A stretch of DNA of 64,000 nucleotides from Dyadobacter sp. CY356. Its GTDB lineage: Bacteria > Bacteroidota > Bacteroidia > Cytophagales > Spirosomataceae. Below are positions 1 through 9,224 of the stretch, piece after piece (positions within the stretch are counted from its first letter, which is position 1; the number at the start of each line of letters is the position of its first letter). Location: assembly GCF_021440195.1 (NCBI RefSeq), contig NZ_JAJTSZ010000008.1:62001-126000 (forward strand). Reading direction: 5' to 3'. The notes under the pieces are model-generated. The model ran no database searches, had not been told where the DNA came from, and saw only the letters and a list, made by a program, of their open reading frames with translations. A program made the position numbers and the translations under genes.

Positions 1-470
1 GGCCGGAAGCTATTCTGGAGCCGCTTTCTGAACATCTGGATGCGTACAAACAATTGATGATGCAATATTACGGAGCCGGAATCCAGGCCTGTTATCGTGG
101 CCCCAGGTTATATGATACGGATCTTACAAAAAAGACAGTCATCGAAGTAGTCAGTTGGTATAAGAAATACCGTGATATTTTAAATTCCGACATTATCCAC
201 CTGCGCCGTGCCGATGGCCGGGATTGGGACGGAATTATGCATGTTAATCCGGGTTTGAAGGAAAAGGGTTTGGTAATGCTTTACAATCCACTGAATGAAA
301 GCGTTACCCGAGATATAAAACTTCCTGTATATTATACATCAAAACACACCAGTTTGAAAATCAGGGAAAAGGAAGGGTTAGCAAAAGCGTATCAGGTCGA
401 CAGAGAATTTAATGTGCCGCTAACCGTTCTGATTCCTGCCCGAAGTTATACCTGGCTGGTTTTAGAATAG
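1..470 (+). CDS. C-terminal part of a glycoside-hydrolase-like protein (5' end outside window)
   Basis: The frame is open from base 3 to the TAG at 468-470 and has no start inside the window, so only about 155 C-terminal residues are visible. The visible part has a helical stretch rich in Tyr and Trp (YYGAGIQACYRGPRLYD), then LRRADGRDWDGIMHVNP and a beta-rich tail ending in ARSYTWLVLE. This layout matches the C-terminal half and beta-domain of large secreted alpha-galactosidase-like glycosidases of Bacteroidota. The family is recognised from memory only. The next two genes (DUF5009 membrane protein, sugar-isomerase-like protein) fit a carbohydrate-related neighbourhood. The substrate cannot be told. 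Confidence 0.5.
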   Translation, partial: PEAILEPLSEHLDAYKQLMMQYYGAGIQACYRGPRLYDTDLTKKTVIEVVSWYKKYRDILNSDIIHLRRADGRDWDGIMHVNPGLKEKGLVMLYNPLNESVTRDIKLPVYYTSKHTSLKIREKEGLAKAYQVDREFNVPLTVLIPARSYTWLVLE

Positions 471-510
471 AAATAATTTACGATTTCTCAACACAGAAAA
501 TATACAAAAC

Positions 511-1707
511 ATGACTTCAAAATCTTCTATAATCCGGTTAGATTCCATTGACATTTTCAGGGCACTGACCATGTTCATTATGATATTCGTAAATGACCTC
601 TGGACGCTGGAAGGTGTTCCGCAGTGGCTGGAGCATAGTGCGGCCAAAGACGACGCCATGGGTTTTTCTGATATTATTTTTCCATGTTTTCTCTTCATCG
701 TTGGCCTTTCAATTCCTTTTGCTATCGCCAACAGAAAATCAAAGGGTGACAGCGACCTGACTATTATAAGGCATATCGTCGAAAGAACGGTTGCATTGCT
801 TTTGATGGGAATTTTCACAGTGAATCTTGAAAGCGCAAACGATGGGATGATTATTAGCACCTACGTTTGGGAAATATTTATGGTCATTGGCTTCTTTTTA
901 ATCTGGAATGTCTATCCCGACAAGCCTGAAAATAAATCTGTTTACAGACTTTTAAAATTTATTGGGCTGCTGATCCTTATCGGACTTGCGGTAATTTACA
1001 AAGGTGGGGAAGCTGATCATATTGTCTGGATGCAGACACATTGGTATGGAATTCTTGGACTTATTGGCTGGACGTATCTTATCTGTGCGTTGGTTTATTT
1101 ACTTCTCGGTGATAACGTTGCATTAATTATCCTGGTCTGGGTGTTTTTTGCAGTCTTTAATATGGCTGAGTTTTCGGGCGCACTTGGTTTTCTGCATCAA
1201 ATACGCCCGCATGTATGGATAGTCGGCAGCGGATCTATGCCTGGATTTGCTATGGGCGGGATAATTGCTTCAGTCATTTATAGAAAATATTCTAAGCAAA
1301 TGATGCCCACTACATTTCTGCTTGTCCTAATAGGTTTGGGCATACTATCTTTTGCGTACGGTTTTGGAACGAGACCATTCTGGGGTATTTCAAAGATCAG
1401 GGCAACTCCTGCCTGGGTTGGTATATGCAGCGGTATCAGTTTTATTGCCTTTGCTTTTTTCTACTGGCTGACTGATTTGAAAGGAAAGAAAAGCTGGGCC
1501 GAAATCCTGAAACCAGCCGGAACTTCAACGTTAACCTGTTACCTGATTCCTTATATCTGGTATGCTGTAATTGCCCTGGCCGGAATCAGTTTGCCGATCT
1601 TTTTGAGAACAGGAATAATTGGCATCATTAAATCCTTACTTTTTTCCCTGGTTGTAGTTTTGATAACCGGTTTAATCAACAGGATTGGTATCAAACTGAA
1701 AATTTAA
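511..1707 (+). CDS. DUF5009 family multi-pass membrane protein (heparan-glucosaminide acetyltransferase-like)
   Basis: The 398-residue protein has about ten hydrophobic helices. The N-terminus RLDSIDIFRALTMFIMIFVND followed by FSDIIFPCFLFIVGLSIPFA is the hallmark of DUF5009 proteins. These are related to the human lysosomal heparan-alpha-glucosaminide N-acetyltransferase and bacterial NagX/YeiB groups, which are thought to move acyl groups across the membrane onto sugars. A conserved Asp and Asn in the first helix are present. It starts 40 bp after the glycosidase-like gene on the same strand, so co-transcription is plausible. The real substrate is unknown. Length is normal for the family. 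Confidence 0.8.
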   Translation: MTSKSSIIRLDSIDIFRALTMFIMIFVNDLWTLEGVPQWLEHSAAKDDAMGFSDIIFPCFLFIVGLSIPFAIANRKSKGDSDLTIIRHIVERTVALLLMGIFTVNLESANDGMIISTYVWEIFMVIGFFLIWNVYPDKPENKSVYRLLKFIGLLILIGLAVIYKGGEADHIVWMQTHWYGILGLIGWTYLICALVYLLLGDNVALIILVWVFFAVFNMAEFSGALGFLHQIRPHVWIVGSGSMPGFAMGGIIASVIYRKYSKQMMPTTFLLVLIGLGILSFAYGFGTRPFWGISKIRATPAWVGICSGISFIAFAFFYWLTDLKGKKSWAEILKPAGTSTLTCYLIPYIWYAVIALAGISLPIFLRTGIIGIIKSLLFSLVVVLITGLINRIGIKLKI

Positions 1708-1854
1708 AAACATGATTTTTCTTTGTAATAAACGAAGCAGATGCTTTGTATTAAATGTACATTAAATCTATTTATGTAGTTTAGTCTTCCGCGTTGGTAT
1801 ATTTCCGGCTATTTGACTTTATAGTTTGAAATCTGTTTACAAAACGAAATCAGG

Positions 1855-2691
1855 ATGAATAAAAGACGTGAATTTGTAAAAAAAGGAATTACGGGTTTGA
1901 TGGCTGGTTCGATAATTTCGATGCCGGAAAAATTCTTTGTTCTGGTAAAAGAAAAGAAAGAAGACTTGTTCAAGCTTGCAATGGCAGGTTTTAGTTTTGT
2001 CAATTTCAATCTGGATCAGTCGCTTGAAATGATGAAGAAAACCGATGTCCATTACCTTTGCATCAAAGACTTTCATCTGCCTTATACAAGCACTGCCGAA
2101 CAAATTGCTGCCTTTCATGAAAAGCTGAAACAGTCGGGCGTGACAGGTTACGGCGTGGGGCCTATTTACGCAAAGACTACAACCGAAATTGACAACGCTT
2201 TTGATTATGCAAAAAGGGTAGGTGTGAAGTTAATTGTCGGAATTCCCAACCATGCAGATTTGCCATATGTTGCTAAAAAAGTTAAAGAATCTGGCATTCG
2301 CTACGCCATTCATATTCATGGGCCGGGTGATAAGTTATATCCCAATGCAATGTCAGTTTACAATCTGATTAAGGATATAGATCCTGGTGTCGGGATTTGT
2401 TTTGATATGGGTCATGATGCCCGCTATGGAAATGATCCCATCGCTGATCTCGAAAAATATCAGAAACGGATTTTTGATATACACCTTAAAAACGTAACCT
2501 CCGCCACGCACGACGGCACAACCTGTGAACTTGGCCGTGGCGTTATCGACGTTCCTTTATTCATAAAAACGCTGCGAAAAATAAAGTATTCCGGTATGTG
2601 CAGTCTGGAATATGAGAAGGATATGAAAGATCCGCTGGCCGGAATTGCGGAGTCAGTTGGTTATTATAAGGGCGTTTGTGATGCGGTTTGA
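1855..2691 (+). CDS. Exported sugar phosphate isomerase/epimerase-like TIM-barrel protein
   Basis: The 278-residue protein begins KRREFVKKGITGL, a Tat-type signal (twin Arg, then a weak hydrophobic stretch), so periplasmic export is likely. The rest is an AP-endonuclease-2/xylose-isomerase-like TIM barrel. Metal-ligand-like segments are GICFDMGHDARYG, IHLKNV and SLEYEKD near the C-terminus. Such proteins are common in Bacteroidota sugar-catabolism loci as epimerases, isomerases or dehydratases, and the exact reaction cannot be read from sequence. It follows the DUF5009 gene after 147 bp that contain no gene. Start ATG at 1855 is preceded by an AGG, a weak ribosome-binding match. Confidence 0.75.
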   Translation: MNKRREFVKKGITGLMAGSIISMPEKFFVLVKEKKEDLFKLAMAGFSFVNFNLDQSLEMMKKTDVHYLCIKDFHLPYTSTAEQIAAFHEKLKQSGVTGYGVGPIYAKTTTEIDNAFDYAKRVGVKLIVGIPNHADLPYVAKKVKESGIRYAIHIHGPGDKLYPNAMSVYNLIKDIDPGVGICFDMGHDARYGNDPIADLEKYQKRIFDIHLKNVTSATHDGTTCELGRGVIDVPLFIKTLRKIKYSGMCSLEYEKDMKDPLAGIAESVGYYKGVCDAV

Positions 2692-2911
2692 TCTATGTAA
2701 TTTCGATTTACCATGCAAGAAAAGGTTTTTTGACCCATTCTGATTTTTGAATGAACTGATAAACAACTATTTAAGTTAATGCTGCTTATTTTCATGTTTT
2801 TCTGGTGCTCAAAAGAGCCTTAAAACGCTATTTTTGTGTTAACATAATAGTGGCCTTCATAACAAGGGCCTAAATTTTCAACTGATTTTTAAACATAAAT
2901 TTGTTAAACTC

Positions 2912-4561
2912 ATGCTTCAATCGACACCATTTGATCAGACAGCAGCATATAAGAAGCTGAAAACCCACCATAAAACAATTTCTCAAAAACATTTAAAAGA
3001 TCTTTTTCTTGAAGATCCGGACCGCGCACGTAAATTTTCTTTGCGTTTTGGCGATATCGTTCTGGATTATTCTAAAAACAGGATTACGACCCGTACCAGA
3101 GCTTATCTGGTTCAACTTGCGGAGGAGTGTGGTTTGTCTGATGCTATTGAACAAATGTTTAGCGGAGAAAAAATCAATGCCACCGAAGGACGCTCGGTTT
3201 TACATACTGCCCTTCGTAACAGGTCCAATACCCCTGTTTTGGTGGATGGAAAAGATGTCATGCCGGATGTCAACGAGGTATTGGCAAAAATGAAAGATTT
3301 CTCCAATAAAGTACGTTCCGGTTCATGGAAAGGATATACAGGAAAAGAAATTACAGATATCGTTAATATCGGTATTGGCGGAAGTGATCTGGGACCTGTA
3401 ATGGTAACTGAAGCACTAAAATCATATGGAAAAAAAGGTTTAAATGTGCATTTTGTTTCCAACGTGGACGGTACGCACATCGCGGAGACTGTAAAATCAC
3501 TTGATCCTGAAACGACTTTGTTCATGATCGCTTCCAAAACTTTTACCACCCAGGAAACTATGACAAACGCGCTTACGGCTCGTGGCTGGTTTTTGGAAAA
3601 AGCAGAAGATGAGGAGCATGTGAAAAAGCACTTTGTAGCCATCTCAACCAACCGTGCCGAAGTAGAAAAATTTGGTATCGATCCTGAAAATATGTTCGGG
3701 TTTTGGGACTGGGTAGGCGGTCGTTATTCGTTATGGTCAGCTATCGGTTTGTCTATTGCATGTTTCGTTGGTTTCAATAATTTTGAGCAATTGCTGGCTG
3801 GTGCGCATGATATGGATAACCATTTCAGAACGACAAAACTGGAAAGAAATATTCCTGTGATTCTGGGATTACTTGGTGTCTGGTATAACAATTTTTTCGA
3901 TGCCCAGACACATGCCATTTTGCCATACGACCAATATCTGCACCGTTTTGCAGCCTATTTCCAGCAGGGTGATATGGAAAGTAACGGAAAATATGTGGGA
4001 CGTAATGGAGAAGCTGTTAACTACCAGACCGGGCCTGTTATCTGGGGAGAGCCAGGTACAAACGGGCAACATGCTTTTTATCAGCTAATTCACCAGGGAA
4101 CAAAAGTTATTCCCTGTGATTTTATTGCACCTGCCGTAAGCCATAATCCGATCGGAGAGCATCATAAAATGCTTTTATCAAACTTCTTTGCGCAAACAGA
4201 AGCACTTATGAATGGTAAAACGTATGACGAAGCAAGTGCAGAATTGAAGGCAGCAGGTAAAAGTAAAGAAGAGATAGATTTTCTAACACCGTTCAAAGTG
4301 TTCCAGGGTAATAAACCAACCAACTCGTTTTTGGTTAAAAAGATTACACCGAAAGTATTGGGAAGTTTGCTTGCGATGTATGAGCATAAGATTTTTGTTC
4401 AGGGAATTATCTGGAATATTTTCAGCTTTGACCAGTGGGGTGTTGAGCTTGGTAAACAATTGGCAAACAAGATTTATCCTGAACTTCAAAATGACTGGCC
4501 GGCTACGAATCACGACAGCTCAACGAACAGTCTGATCAATCAATACAAACGCTGGAGATAA
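2912..4561 (+). CDS. pgi: Glucose-6-phosphate isomerase
   Basis: Pgi interconverts glucose-6-phosphate and fructose-6-phosphate in the cytoplasm. The 549-residue length is standard for the long (E. coli-like) form. The first SIS-domain phosphate-binding signature GIGGSDLG lies at residues 154-161 and the second signature GGRYSLWSAIG begins at residue 269. The GQHAFYQLIHQGT stretch with the catalytic His and the C-terminal WGVELGKQLA are present. It stands alone with a 220-bp upstream gap holding a TATTTTTG word (2829-2836) that matches the Bacteroidota -7 consensus, about 75 bp before the ATG. Its 3' end overlaps the convergent VanZ gene by 22 bp. Confidence 0.97.
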   Translation: MLQSTPFDQTAAYKKLKTHHKTISQKHLKDLFLEDPDRARKFSLRFGDIVLDYSKNRITTRTRAYLVQLAEECGLSDAIEQMFSGEKINATEGRSVLHTALRNRSNTPVLVDGKDVMPDVNEVLAKMKDFSNKVRSGSWKGYTGKEITDIVNIGIGGSDLGPVMVTEALKSYGKKGLNVHFVSNVDGTHIAETVKSLDPETTLFMIASKTFTTQETMTNALTARGWFLEKAEDEEHVKKHFVAISTNRAEVEKFGIDPENMFGFWDWVGGRYSLWSAIGLSIACFVGFNNFEQLLAGAHDMDNHFRTTKLERNIPVILGLLGVWYNNFFDAQTHAILPYDQYLHRFAAYFQQGDMESNGKYVGRNGEAVNYQTGPVIWGEPGTNGQHAFYQLIHQGTKVIPCDFIAPAVSHNPIGEHHKMLLSNFFAQTEALMNGKTYDEASAELKAAGKSKEEIDFLTPFKVFQGNKPTNSFLVKKITPKVLGSLLAMYEHKIFVQGIIWNIFSFDQWGVELGKQLANKIYPELQNDWPATNHDSSTNSLINQYKRWR

Positions 4562-4929
4562 CGGTCAAGCACAATCGCTTTAAAACCGAAACCTAAAAAA
4601 ACACCAATAGAATCTGCCACTATATCGAACAAATCAAATGTTCGGTCTAGTGGCATTATTTCTTGATAGAATTCAATGCCAACCCCATAGGCAATGCCCG
4701 CCAGGATTACAGTAATCGATTTTTGTGGATATATTAAAAGCCATAAAACGGTAAATCCTCCGAACAATCCGGCGTGCACCAATTTGTCAAAACCAACCAC
4801 AGGCGCTTCCGGAATATCCTTTCCGGGCCAGCTGCAAGCCAGCAAAATAAGTAAAGTCCAGAAAATGGCAATCGCTTTATTTCTGGAAAGAAAACTAAGA
4901 AAAATCTGAAAAGAATTATCTGGCTGCAT
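4540..4929 (-). CDS. VanZ-like family membrane protein
   Basis: The 129-residue protein has about four hydrophobic helices. Charged motifs between helices are typical of VanZ-like proteins: FDKLVHAGLFGGFTVLW, then GVGIEFYQEIMPLDRTFDLFDIVADSIG. VanZ of enterococci gives low-level teicoplanin resistance, but in Bacteroidota the family is a widespread membrane protein without assigned function. It is convergent with pgi and its last 22 bp overlap the pgi 3' end. Upstream is the strong hairpin at 5042-5075, which separates it from the lipoprotein gene behind it. Confidence 0.8.
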   Translation of the reverse strand: MQPDNSFQIFLSFLSRNKAIAIFWTLLILLACSWPGKDIPEAPVVGFDKLVHAGLFGGFTVLWLLIYPQKSITVILAGIAYGVGIEFYQEIMPLDRTFDLFDIVADSIGVFLGFGFKAIVLDRYLQRLY

Positions 4930-5041
4930 AGTTCAGTCTTAAATTATATCCTACAAAGGTAAACTGACTTTTTGGTAATTCTTTGCTGACTGACGCTTCA
5001 TCCTTATTTGTTAATAATGGATGCCTTTATAATTCAAAACA

Positions 5042-5075
5042 AAAAGCTGCACCAGGTTTTGTTGGTGCAGCTTTT
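5042..5075 (-). terminator. Rho-independent terminator of the lipoprotein gene
   Basis: A perfect 13-bp inverted repeat (AAAAGCTGCACCA / TGGTGCAGCTTTT) with an 8-base loop lies 31 bp past the stop of the 5106-5534 gene. The minus-strand transcript continues into a U-rich stretch. The A/T flanks on both sides would also let it act in the other direction. Confidence 0.85.
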
Positions 5076-5105
5076 AGTCAAATACACTTAAAGAGAGGTT
5101 ACGAT

Positions 5106-5534
5106 TTATATTTTCGCAATAGTAATGCTGACTTGGTATTCCTCTAATTTTGATGTTTGCGGAAGCTCCGGATAAGGCGAAACTTTTTGCATTTTGATTG
5201 AATACTTCTGGCCTCCCAATTTAAAAATCTGAGTGCTTGTGTCTTTATTATCATTAACCAGTGCAATGACAGCACTGGTACTGTAAGTGCCATCGGTTAT
5301 ATTGAATTTGACATTTACACTTCCTGCCGAGATACAAGAGGCGTTGATCGGGCACCGGCTGTCATTTACTTCCAATAAAGTGACATTCAAGGGAATTCCG
5401 GAAACCGATACCGTGGTAAGTCTGCGATACGTCACACTGGTATATTGCTCTTGTGCCTGAGGTGTTTTATCGTTTTCACTCCTGCATGCAAGACATATAA
5501 ACCAGAGGCAACCGATAATAATTATTTTCTTCAT
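5106..5534 (-). CDS. Small secreted lipoprotein with a Cys-rich conserved core
   Basis: The 142-residue protein has an N-terminal signal ending in a lipobox (ICLAC), so it is probably anchored to the membrane through the Cys at about position 16. The mature part is beta-rich and carries DSRCPINASCISAGSVNVKF. This Cys-Pro...Cys...Ala-Gly pattern occurs in many small uncharacterised Bacteroidota lipoproteins (often DSRCP...CVWAG). The two core Cys may form a disulfide. It is monocistronic: its own terminator lies downstream and about 300 bp of non-coding sequence lie upstream. No function is assigned. Confidence 0.75.
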   Translation of the reverse strand: MKKIIIIGCLWFICLACRSENDKTPQAQEQYTSVTYRRLTTVSVSGIPLNVTLLEVNDSRCPINASCISAGSVNVKFNITDGTYSTSAVIALVNDNKDTSTQIFKLGGQKYSIKMQKVSPYPELPQTSKLEEYQVSITIAKI

Positions 5535-5850
5535 GGCTAATGTTTTATAATGATAAGATGCAGAAAGGTCGAAAAAGGTTGGAAGGGAATTCTGCTTTTT
5601 TTAGGAGTAAAGGTTTACAAAACCAAAATATTTATTAAATTTTTTTATTAAATATAAAATGCTGATAATTAGATATTTGCAACATTTAATTGTCGGAATT
5701 GATACGTTATAAGTTGCTGTGGAAGTAATAGCGATTGTTCTGTCAGAATTGAAATACTTATTTTTGTCTGATTTCATATTTATATGGAAACAAAAAATAT
5801 TCAATTATCTAAAACCCTTTATGCAATCTTTTATTTAAGTTAAATCCTTT
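5535..5850. other. AT-rich intergenic region between divergent genes
   Basis: No coding frame is convincing here. The region is very AT-rich and separates the divergent lipoprotein (minus) and serine hydrolase (plus) genes. It holds the promoter-like words described for 5735-5766. Otherwise nothing is recognised. Confidence 0.6.
5735..5766 (+). promoter_or_regulatory. Candidate Bacteroidota-type promoter of the secreted hydrolase gene
   Basis: A TTG at 5735-5737 is followed after 21 bases by TATTTTTG (5759-5766), matching the published -33/-7 consensus TTTG...TAnnTTTG apart from one -33 base. It would place transcription start about 80 bp before the ATG at 5851. Such words are common in AT-rich DNA, so this is only a candidate. 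Confidence 0.35.
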
Positions 5851-8310
5851 ATGCGAAAAATTATCTTAGGCCTCTTTATTGTTCTTATTTGTATTTTAAA
5901 TCCTGCCAGGTCACAAACCACTTATAAATTCACAGACGGTCTGGCTGTCGGGCCGTGTCATCAATATGGCCGTGAAGCAATTTATAAAGATGAATTTGCT
6001 TATCAGCTTTATTCCGGGACTCTGTCGAAACCGCAGGATGGGAGCGTTTTTATTAAAAATGAAAAGGGAGAAGAATTAAAATGGAAACCAGTCAAATCGG
6101 ATACTTCCGGCCGTTTTCGAGGGGAAGCTTTTACCAATGGTTACATCTATTTGACCTACCAATCTCCCAAAGAACAATCAGTTTTGCTGAACATTACCGG
6201 TCATGATATGGTTTATGTCAACGGTGTGCCAAGAGGTGGAGATGCCTATCGGTATGGCTGGATGCATTTGCCGGTTCAGCTTAAAAAGGGCAATAATGAA
6301 TTTTATATCAGAGTAGCCCGCTTCGGAAGATTTGGCGGAATTACGGCCAAATTGACTTTTCCGGTAAAAAATATTGCCTTCAATACTGATGATCTTACAC
6401 TTCCGCACATTGTTCCGTCTTTGAAAAATGATTCCTTATGGATGGGAATCGTAGTATTGAATAACACATCAAAAAAACTTTCAGATTTGGAGGCCAGCAC
6501 GGATCTTTCAGGTAAATTGATCACGACAAAACTTCCAGAAATACCACCTATGAGCAGCAGAAAAGTGGGTATATTGGTTGGTGCAAGTGATTCATTGTCA
6601 ATTGGAAAACATAAGGTCAGTATCAAGCTGGAACAAAACAGAAAAGTAATTGACGAGACAAATGTAGAACTCGAATCTATTGCGGAAGGCAAACATTATA
6701 GCCGCACATTTTTAAGTAATATAGATGGAAGTGTACAGTATTACAGCGTTGCTCCACAAAGTAAATCAGATGGAAAAGCGCCGTCTCTTTTCCTTTCCGT
6801 TCATGGGGCGGAAGTGCAGGCGATTAATCAGGCACGTGCTTACAAACCAAAAGACTGGGGTGTGGTGGTAGCACCCACCAACCGTCGTCCGCGTGGTTTT
6901 AACTGGGAGGACTGGGGAAGGATGGATGCTCTGGAAGTTTTAGAAATCGCAAAAAAACAATATAAACCAGATCCGTCGCGCATTTATTTAACCGGACATT
7001 CTATGGGCGGACACGGAACCTGGTTTCTGGGAGCTACATATCCGGGGAATTGGGCGGCTATTGCACCTTCGGCGGGTTATCCAAATCTTTCGTCTTATGG
7101 TTCGCATGACGGACAGATTCCTGAAAATTCAGCAATTCCAATGGAAGCGATTTTACTGCGGGCCAGTAATCCGAGTAATGTTTTGGCCTTGGCTACAAAT
7201 TATAAAAGTCTCGGAGTTTACATTGCGCACGGTGATGCTGATAAAACGGTTTCAGTTGAATACGCGCGTCAGATGAGGAAATTATTGGGGACCTTTCATA
7301 ACGATTTTAGTTATTACGAGTATCCGGGAGGTGAACATTGGTATGGTGACGAGAGCGTTGACTGGGCACCGATTTTTAATTTTTTCAGCTGGCATAAGAT
7401 AAAAAAAGATACAGCTGATAATCACATTGACATTAAAATAGCTAATCCTGGCATTTCTTACAAAATGCGTTGGGCAGGAATTTACCAGCAGATTTCCCCA
7501 CTTAATTACAGCAGAATTCAACTTGACCGTGATAAAATTAAAAATAACATTACGGGGAAAACAGAAAACGCTGCTTTGATTTCCTTAGATCTTACCGGTT
7601 TTGATACAGGACGAACTATCAATATTTCACTTGATAGTCTTGCCGCCATTCCTTATACAGTTAAGAATAGTGATGAAACAATTTATCTGAAAAAGAGCAG
7701 TAACTGGGAAATTACCTCAAAACCTGATTTAACACAAAAAGGGCCTGCGCGTAACGGAACTTTCAAAGATGGTTTTAAAAGCCGGATGGTTTATGTTTAC
7801 GCTACCAAAGGATCACCGGAAGAAAATGCATGGGCATTCGAAAAAGCAAGATTTGATTCAGAAACCTGGTATTTTCGTGGTAATGGTGCGGTTGATATTG
7901 TTACAGATAAAGATTTTGATCCGGCAAAATTTCAGGATCGTGGAATTGTCCTTTACGGAAACTCAGAAAATAATCTGGCCTGGAATAAACTGCTTGCCGA
8001 TTGCCCGGTAAAAGTTTCAAGAGGGAAAATTTTTGTGGGCGAATCTCAATTTACCGGCGAGGATTTGGCGGCGTATTTTGTCTGGCCGAGAAAGGATAGC
8101 CAAACGGAATCAATTTCTATAATCTCCGGAACAGGTATCAAAGGATTTAAGGCAGCAAATGCAAATCAATATTTCAGCGGCGGAAGTGGCTTTGCTGATC
8201 TGATGATCTTTTCAGCAGAGATGTTGAAATCCGGTGTTGAAGGAGTGAAGATGGCAGGATTTTTTGGGAACGACTGGTCTGATGAGAAAGGAGATTTTGT
8301 TAAAAAATAA
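5851..8310 (+). CDS. Secreted prolyl-oligopeptidase-family serine hydrolase/esterase
   Basis: The 819-residue protein has a Sec signal peptide ending near ARSQ. A beta-rich N-terminal half (about residues 25-290) precedes an alpha/beta-hydrolase domain. The nucleophile elbow is GHSMGG with Ser384. The acid is Asp462 or Asp464 in HGDADKTV, and the catalytic His496 lies in GGEHWYGDE. This order and spacing fit peptidase family S9 and related carbohydrate or phenolic esterases. A beta-rich C-terminal extension of about 280 residues is unassigned. It is probably a periplasmic or surface enzyme on peptides or esters; the substrate is unknown. It is a single-gene unit ending at a strong bidirectional hairpin. 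Confidence 0.8.
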   Translation: MRKIILGLFIVLICILNPARSQTTYKFTDGLAVGPCHQYGREAIYKDEFAYQLYSGTLSKPQDGSVFIKNEKGEELKWKPVKSDTSGRFRGEAFTNGYIYLTYQSPKEQSVLLNITGHDMVYVNGVPRGGDAYRYGWMHLPVQLKKGNNEFYIRVARFGRFGGITAKLTFPVKNIAFNTDDLTLPHIVPSLKNDSLWMGIVVLNNTSKKLSDLEASTDLSGKLITTKLPEIPPMSSRKVGILVGASDSLSIGKHKVSIKLEQNRKVIDETNVELESIAEGKHYSRTFLSNIDGSVQYYSVAPQSKSDGKAPSLFLSVHGAEVQAINQARAYKPKDWGVVVAPTNRRPRGFNWEDWGRMDALEVLEIAKKQYKPDPSRIYLTGHSMGGHGTWFLGATYPGNWAAIAPSAGYPNLSSYGSHDGQIPENSAIPMEAILLRASNPSNVLALATNYKSLGVYIAHGDADKTVSVEYARQMRKLLGTFHNDFSYYEYPGGEHWYGDESVDWAPIFNFFSWHKIKKDTADNHIDIKIANPGISYKMRWAGIYQQISPLNYSRIQLDRDKIKNNITGKTENAALISLDLTGFDTGRTINISLDSLAAIPYTVKNSDETIYLKKSSNWEITSKPDLTQKGPARNGTFKDGFKSRMVYVYATKGSPEENAWAFEKARFDSETWYFRGNGAVDIVTDKDFDPAKFQDRGIVLYGNSENNLAWNKLLADCPVKVSRGKIFVGESQFTGEDLAAYFVWPRKDSQTESISIISGTGIKGFKAANANQYFSGGSGFADLMIFSAEMLKSGVEGVKMAGFFGNDWSDEKGDFVKK

Positions 8311-8336
8311 AGGGACCATTAAAGTCCCTGGTTTAC

Positions 8337-8369
8337 AAAAGCATCAGACAAAACCGTCTGGTGCTTTTT
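8337..8369. terminator. Bidirectional terminator between convergent genes
   Basis: A 13-bp stem with one G-T wobble (AAAAGCATCAGAC / GTCTGGTGCTTTT), loop of six bases, is flanked by A and T runs. It sits between the stop of the hydrolase (8310) and the stop of the SDR gene (8394). A second small hairpin (AGGGAC/GTCCCT, 8311-8329) lies directly after the hydrolase stop. Confidence 0.8.
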
Positions 8370-8393
8370 CATATACAGCCTGAGAAGATGGTA

Positions 8394-9224
8394 TCAGCCA
8401 TTATCTGCAAATTCGGGATATAGCGTCATACCTCCATCAATATACAGTGTTTCTCCATTCACGTAATCAGAATCATCCGAGGCAAGCCATCCAACAGCTT
8501 TTGCAACGTCCTGCGGAGTACCGATTCTTTTGTATGGAATCAGGTTTAACAAACCTTTATATTTTTCAGGATCTGACCAAACTTCTTTATTGATAGTCGT
8601 TTTAATCGCACCCGGACTGACAGAATTTACCCGTATTTTATGCGGCGCAAGTTCCTGCGAAATTGATTTCATAAACATCATTATTCCACCTTTGGAAGCA
8701 GCGTAATTAACATGACCAGCCCACGGAATAATATCATGTACGGAACTCATCAATATGATTTTCCCAACTGATAATTCACTATGATCGGGTTGATCCTGAG
8801 TGGCAACTTTTTGCTGGGCTACAAACTGACGGGCAGCTTCACGGCAGCACAAAAACTGACCGGTAAGATTCACGTCTATAACCTTTTGCCATTGCTGTAA
8901 GGTCATTTCCAAAAATGAAGAATCCTGTTGTAATCCGGCATTACTGACAAGAATATCAAGTCTTCCGAATTTAGCAATCGTCTCGTTAAACATTGCTTTA
9001 ACTTCTTCTTCTTTGCTCACATCGGCCTTAACAAGAATGGCAGTTCCGCCACCTTGCGTAATTTCATCAAGAACTTCATGTCCGGCTTCCGCATTTCCAC
9101 TGTAATTTACAACAACCTTTGCTCCAAGCTGACCAAAATAAATGGCGCAAGCTTTTCCTATACCCGAGCTTGAACCGGTAACGATAACAACTTTATCTAC
9201 AAACCGCTGATCAGGATTACTCAT
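8394..9224 (-). CDS. SDR-family oxidoreductase (glucose-1-dehydrogenase / general-stress-protein-39 type)
   Basis: The 276-residue classical short-chain dehydrogenase has the cofactor loop TGSSSGIGKA near the N-terminus, the NAG motif (VSNAGLQQD), the active-site YAASK and the C-terminal YINGETLYIDGGMTLYP-like end (here YVNGETLYIDGG). The start overlaps the stop of the preceding 102-residue gene by 4 bases (ATGA), which shows translational coupling. That partner resembles the N-terminal part of Bacillus YdaT. YdaD (GSP39) of Bacillus is an SDR, so a stress-linked role is plausible but inferred. The substrate is unknown. Confidence 0.85.
   Translation of the reverse strand: MSNPDQRFVDKVVIVTGSSSGIGKACAIYFGQLGAKVVVNYSGNAEAGHEVLDEITQGGGTAILVKADVSKEEEVKAMFNETIAKFGRLDILVSNAGLQQDSSFLEMTLQQWQKVIDVNLTGQFLCCREAARQFVAQQKVATQDQPDHSELSVGKIILMSSVHDIIPWAGHVNYAASKGGIMMFMKSISQELAPHKIRVNSVSPGAIKTTINKEVWSDPEKYKGLLNLIPYKRIGTPQDVAKAVGWLASDDSDYVNGETLYIDGGMTLYPEFADNG

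Noticed and set aside
2896..2903. TAAATTTG word just before pgi as a -7 promoter element
   Set aside because: Only 8 bases before the ATG, and no -33 word at the right distance; the leader would be almost absent.
3112..3651. Long minus-strand open frame inside pgi
   Set aside because: It lies fully inside the well-supported pgi gene and has no recognisable domain; a codon-bias shadow.
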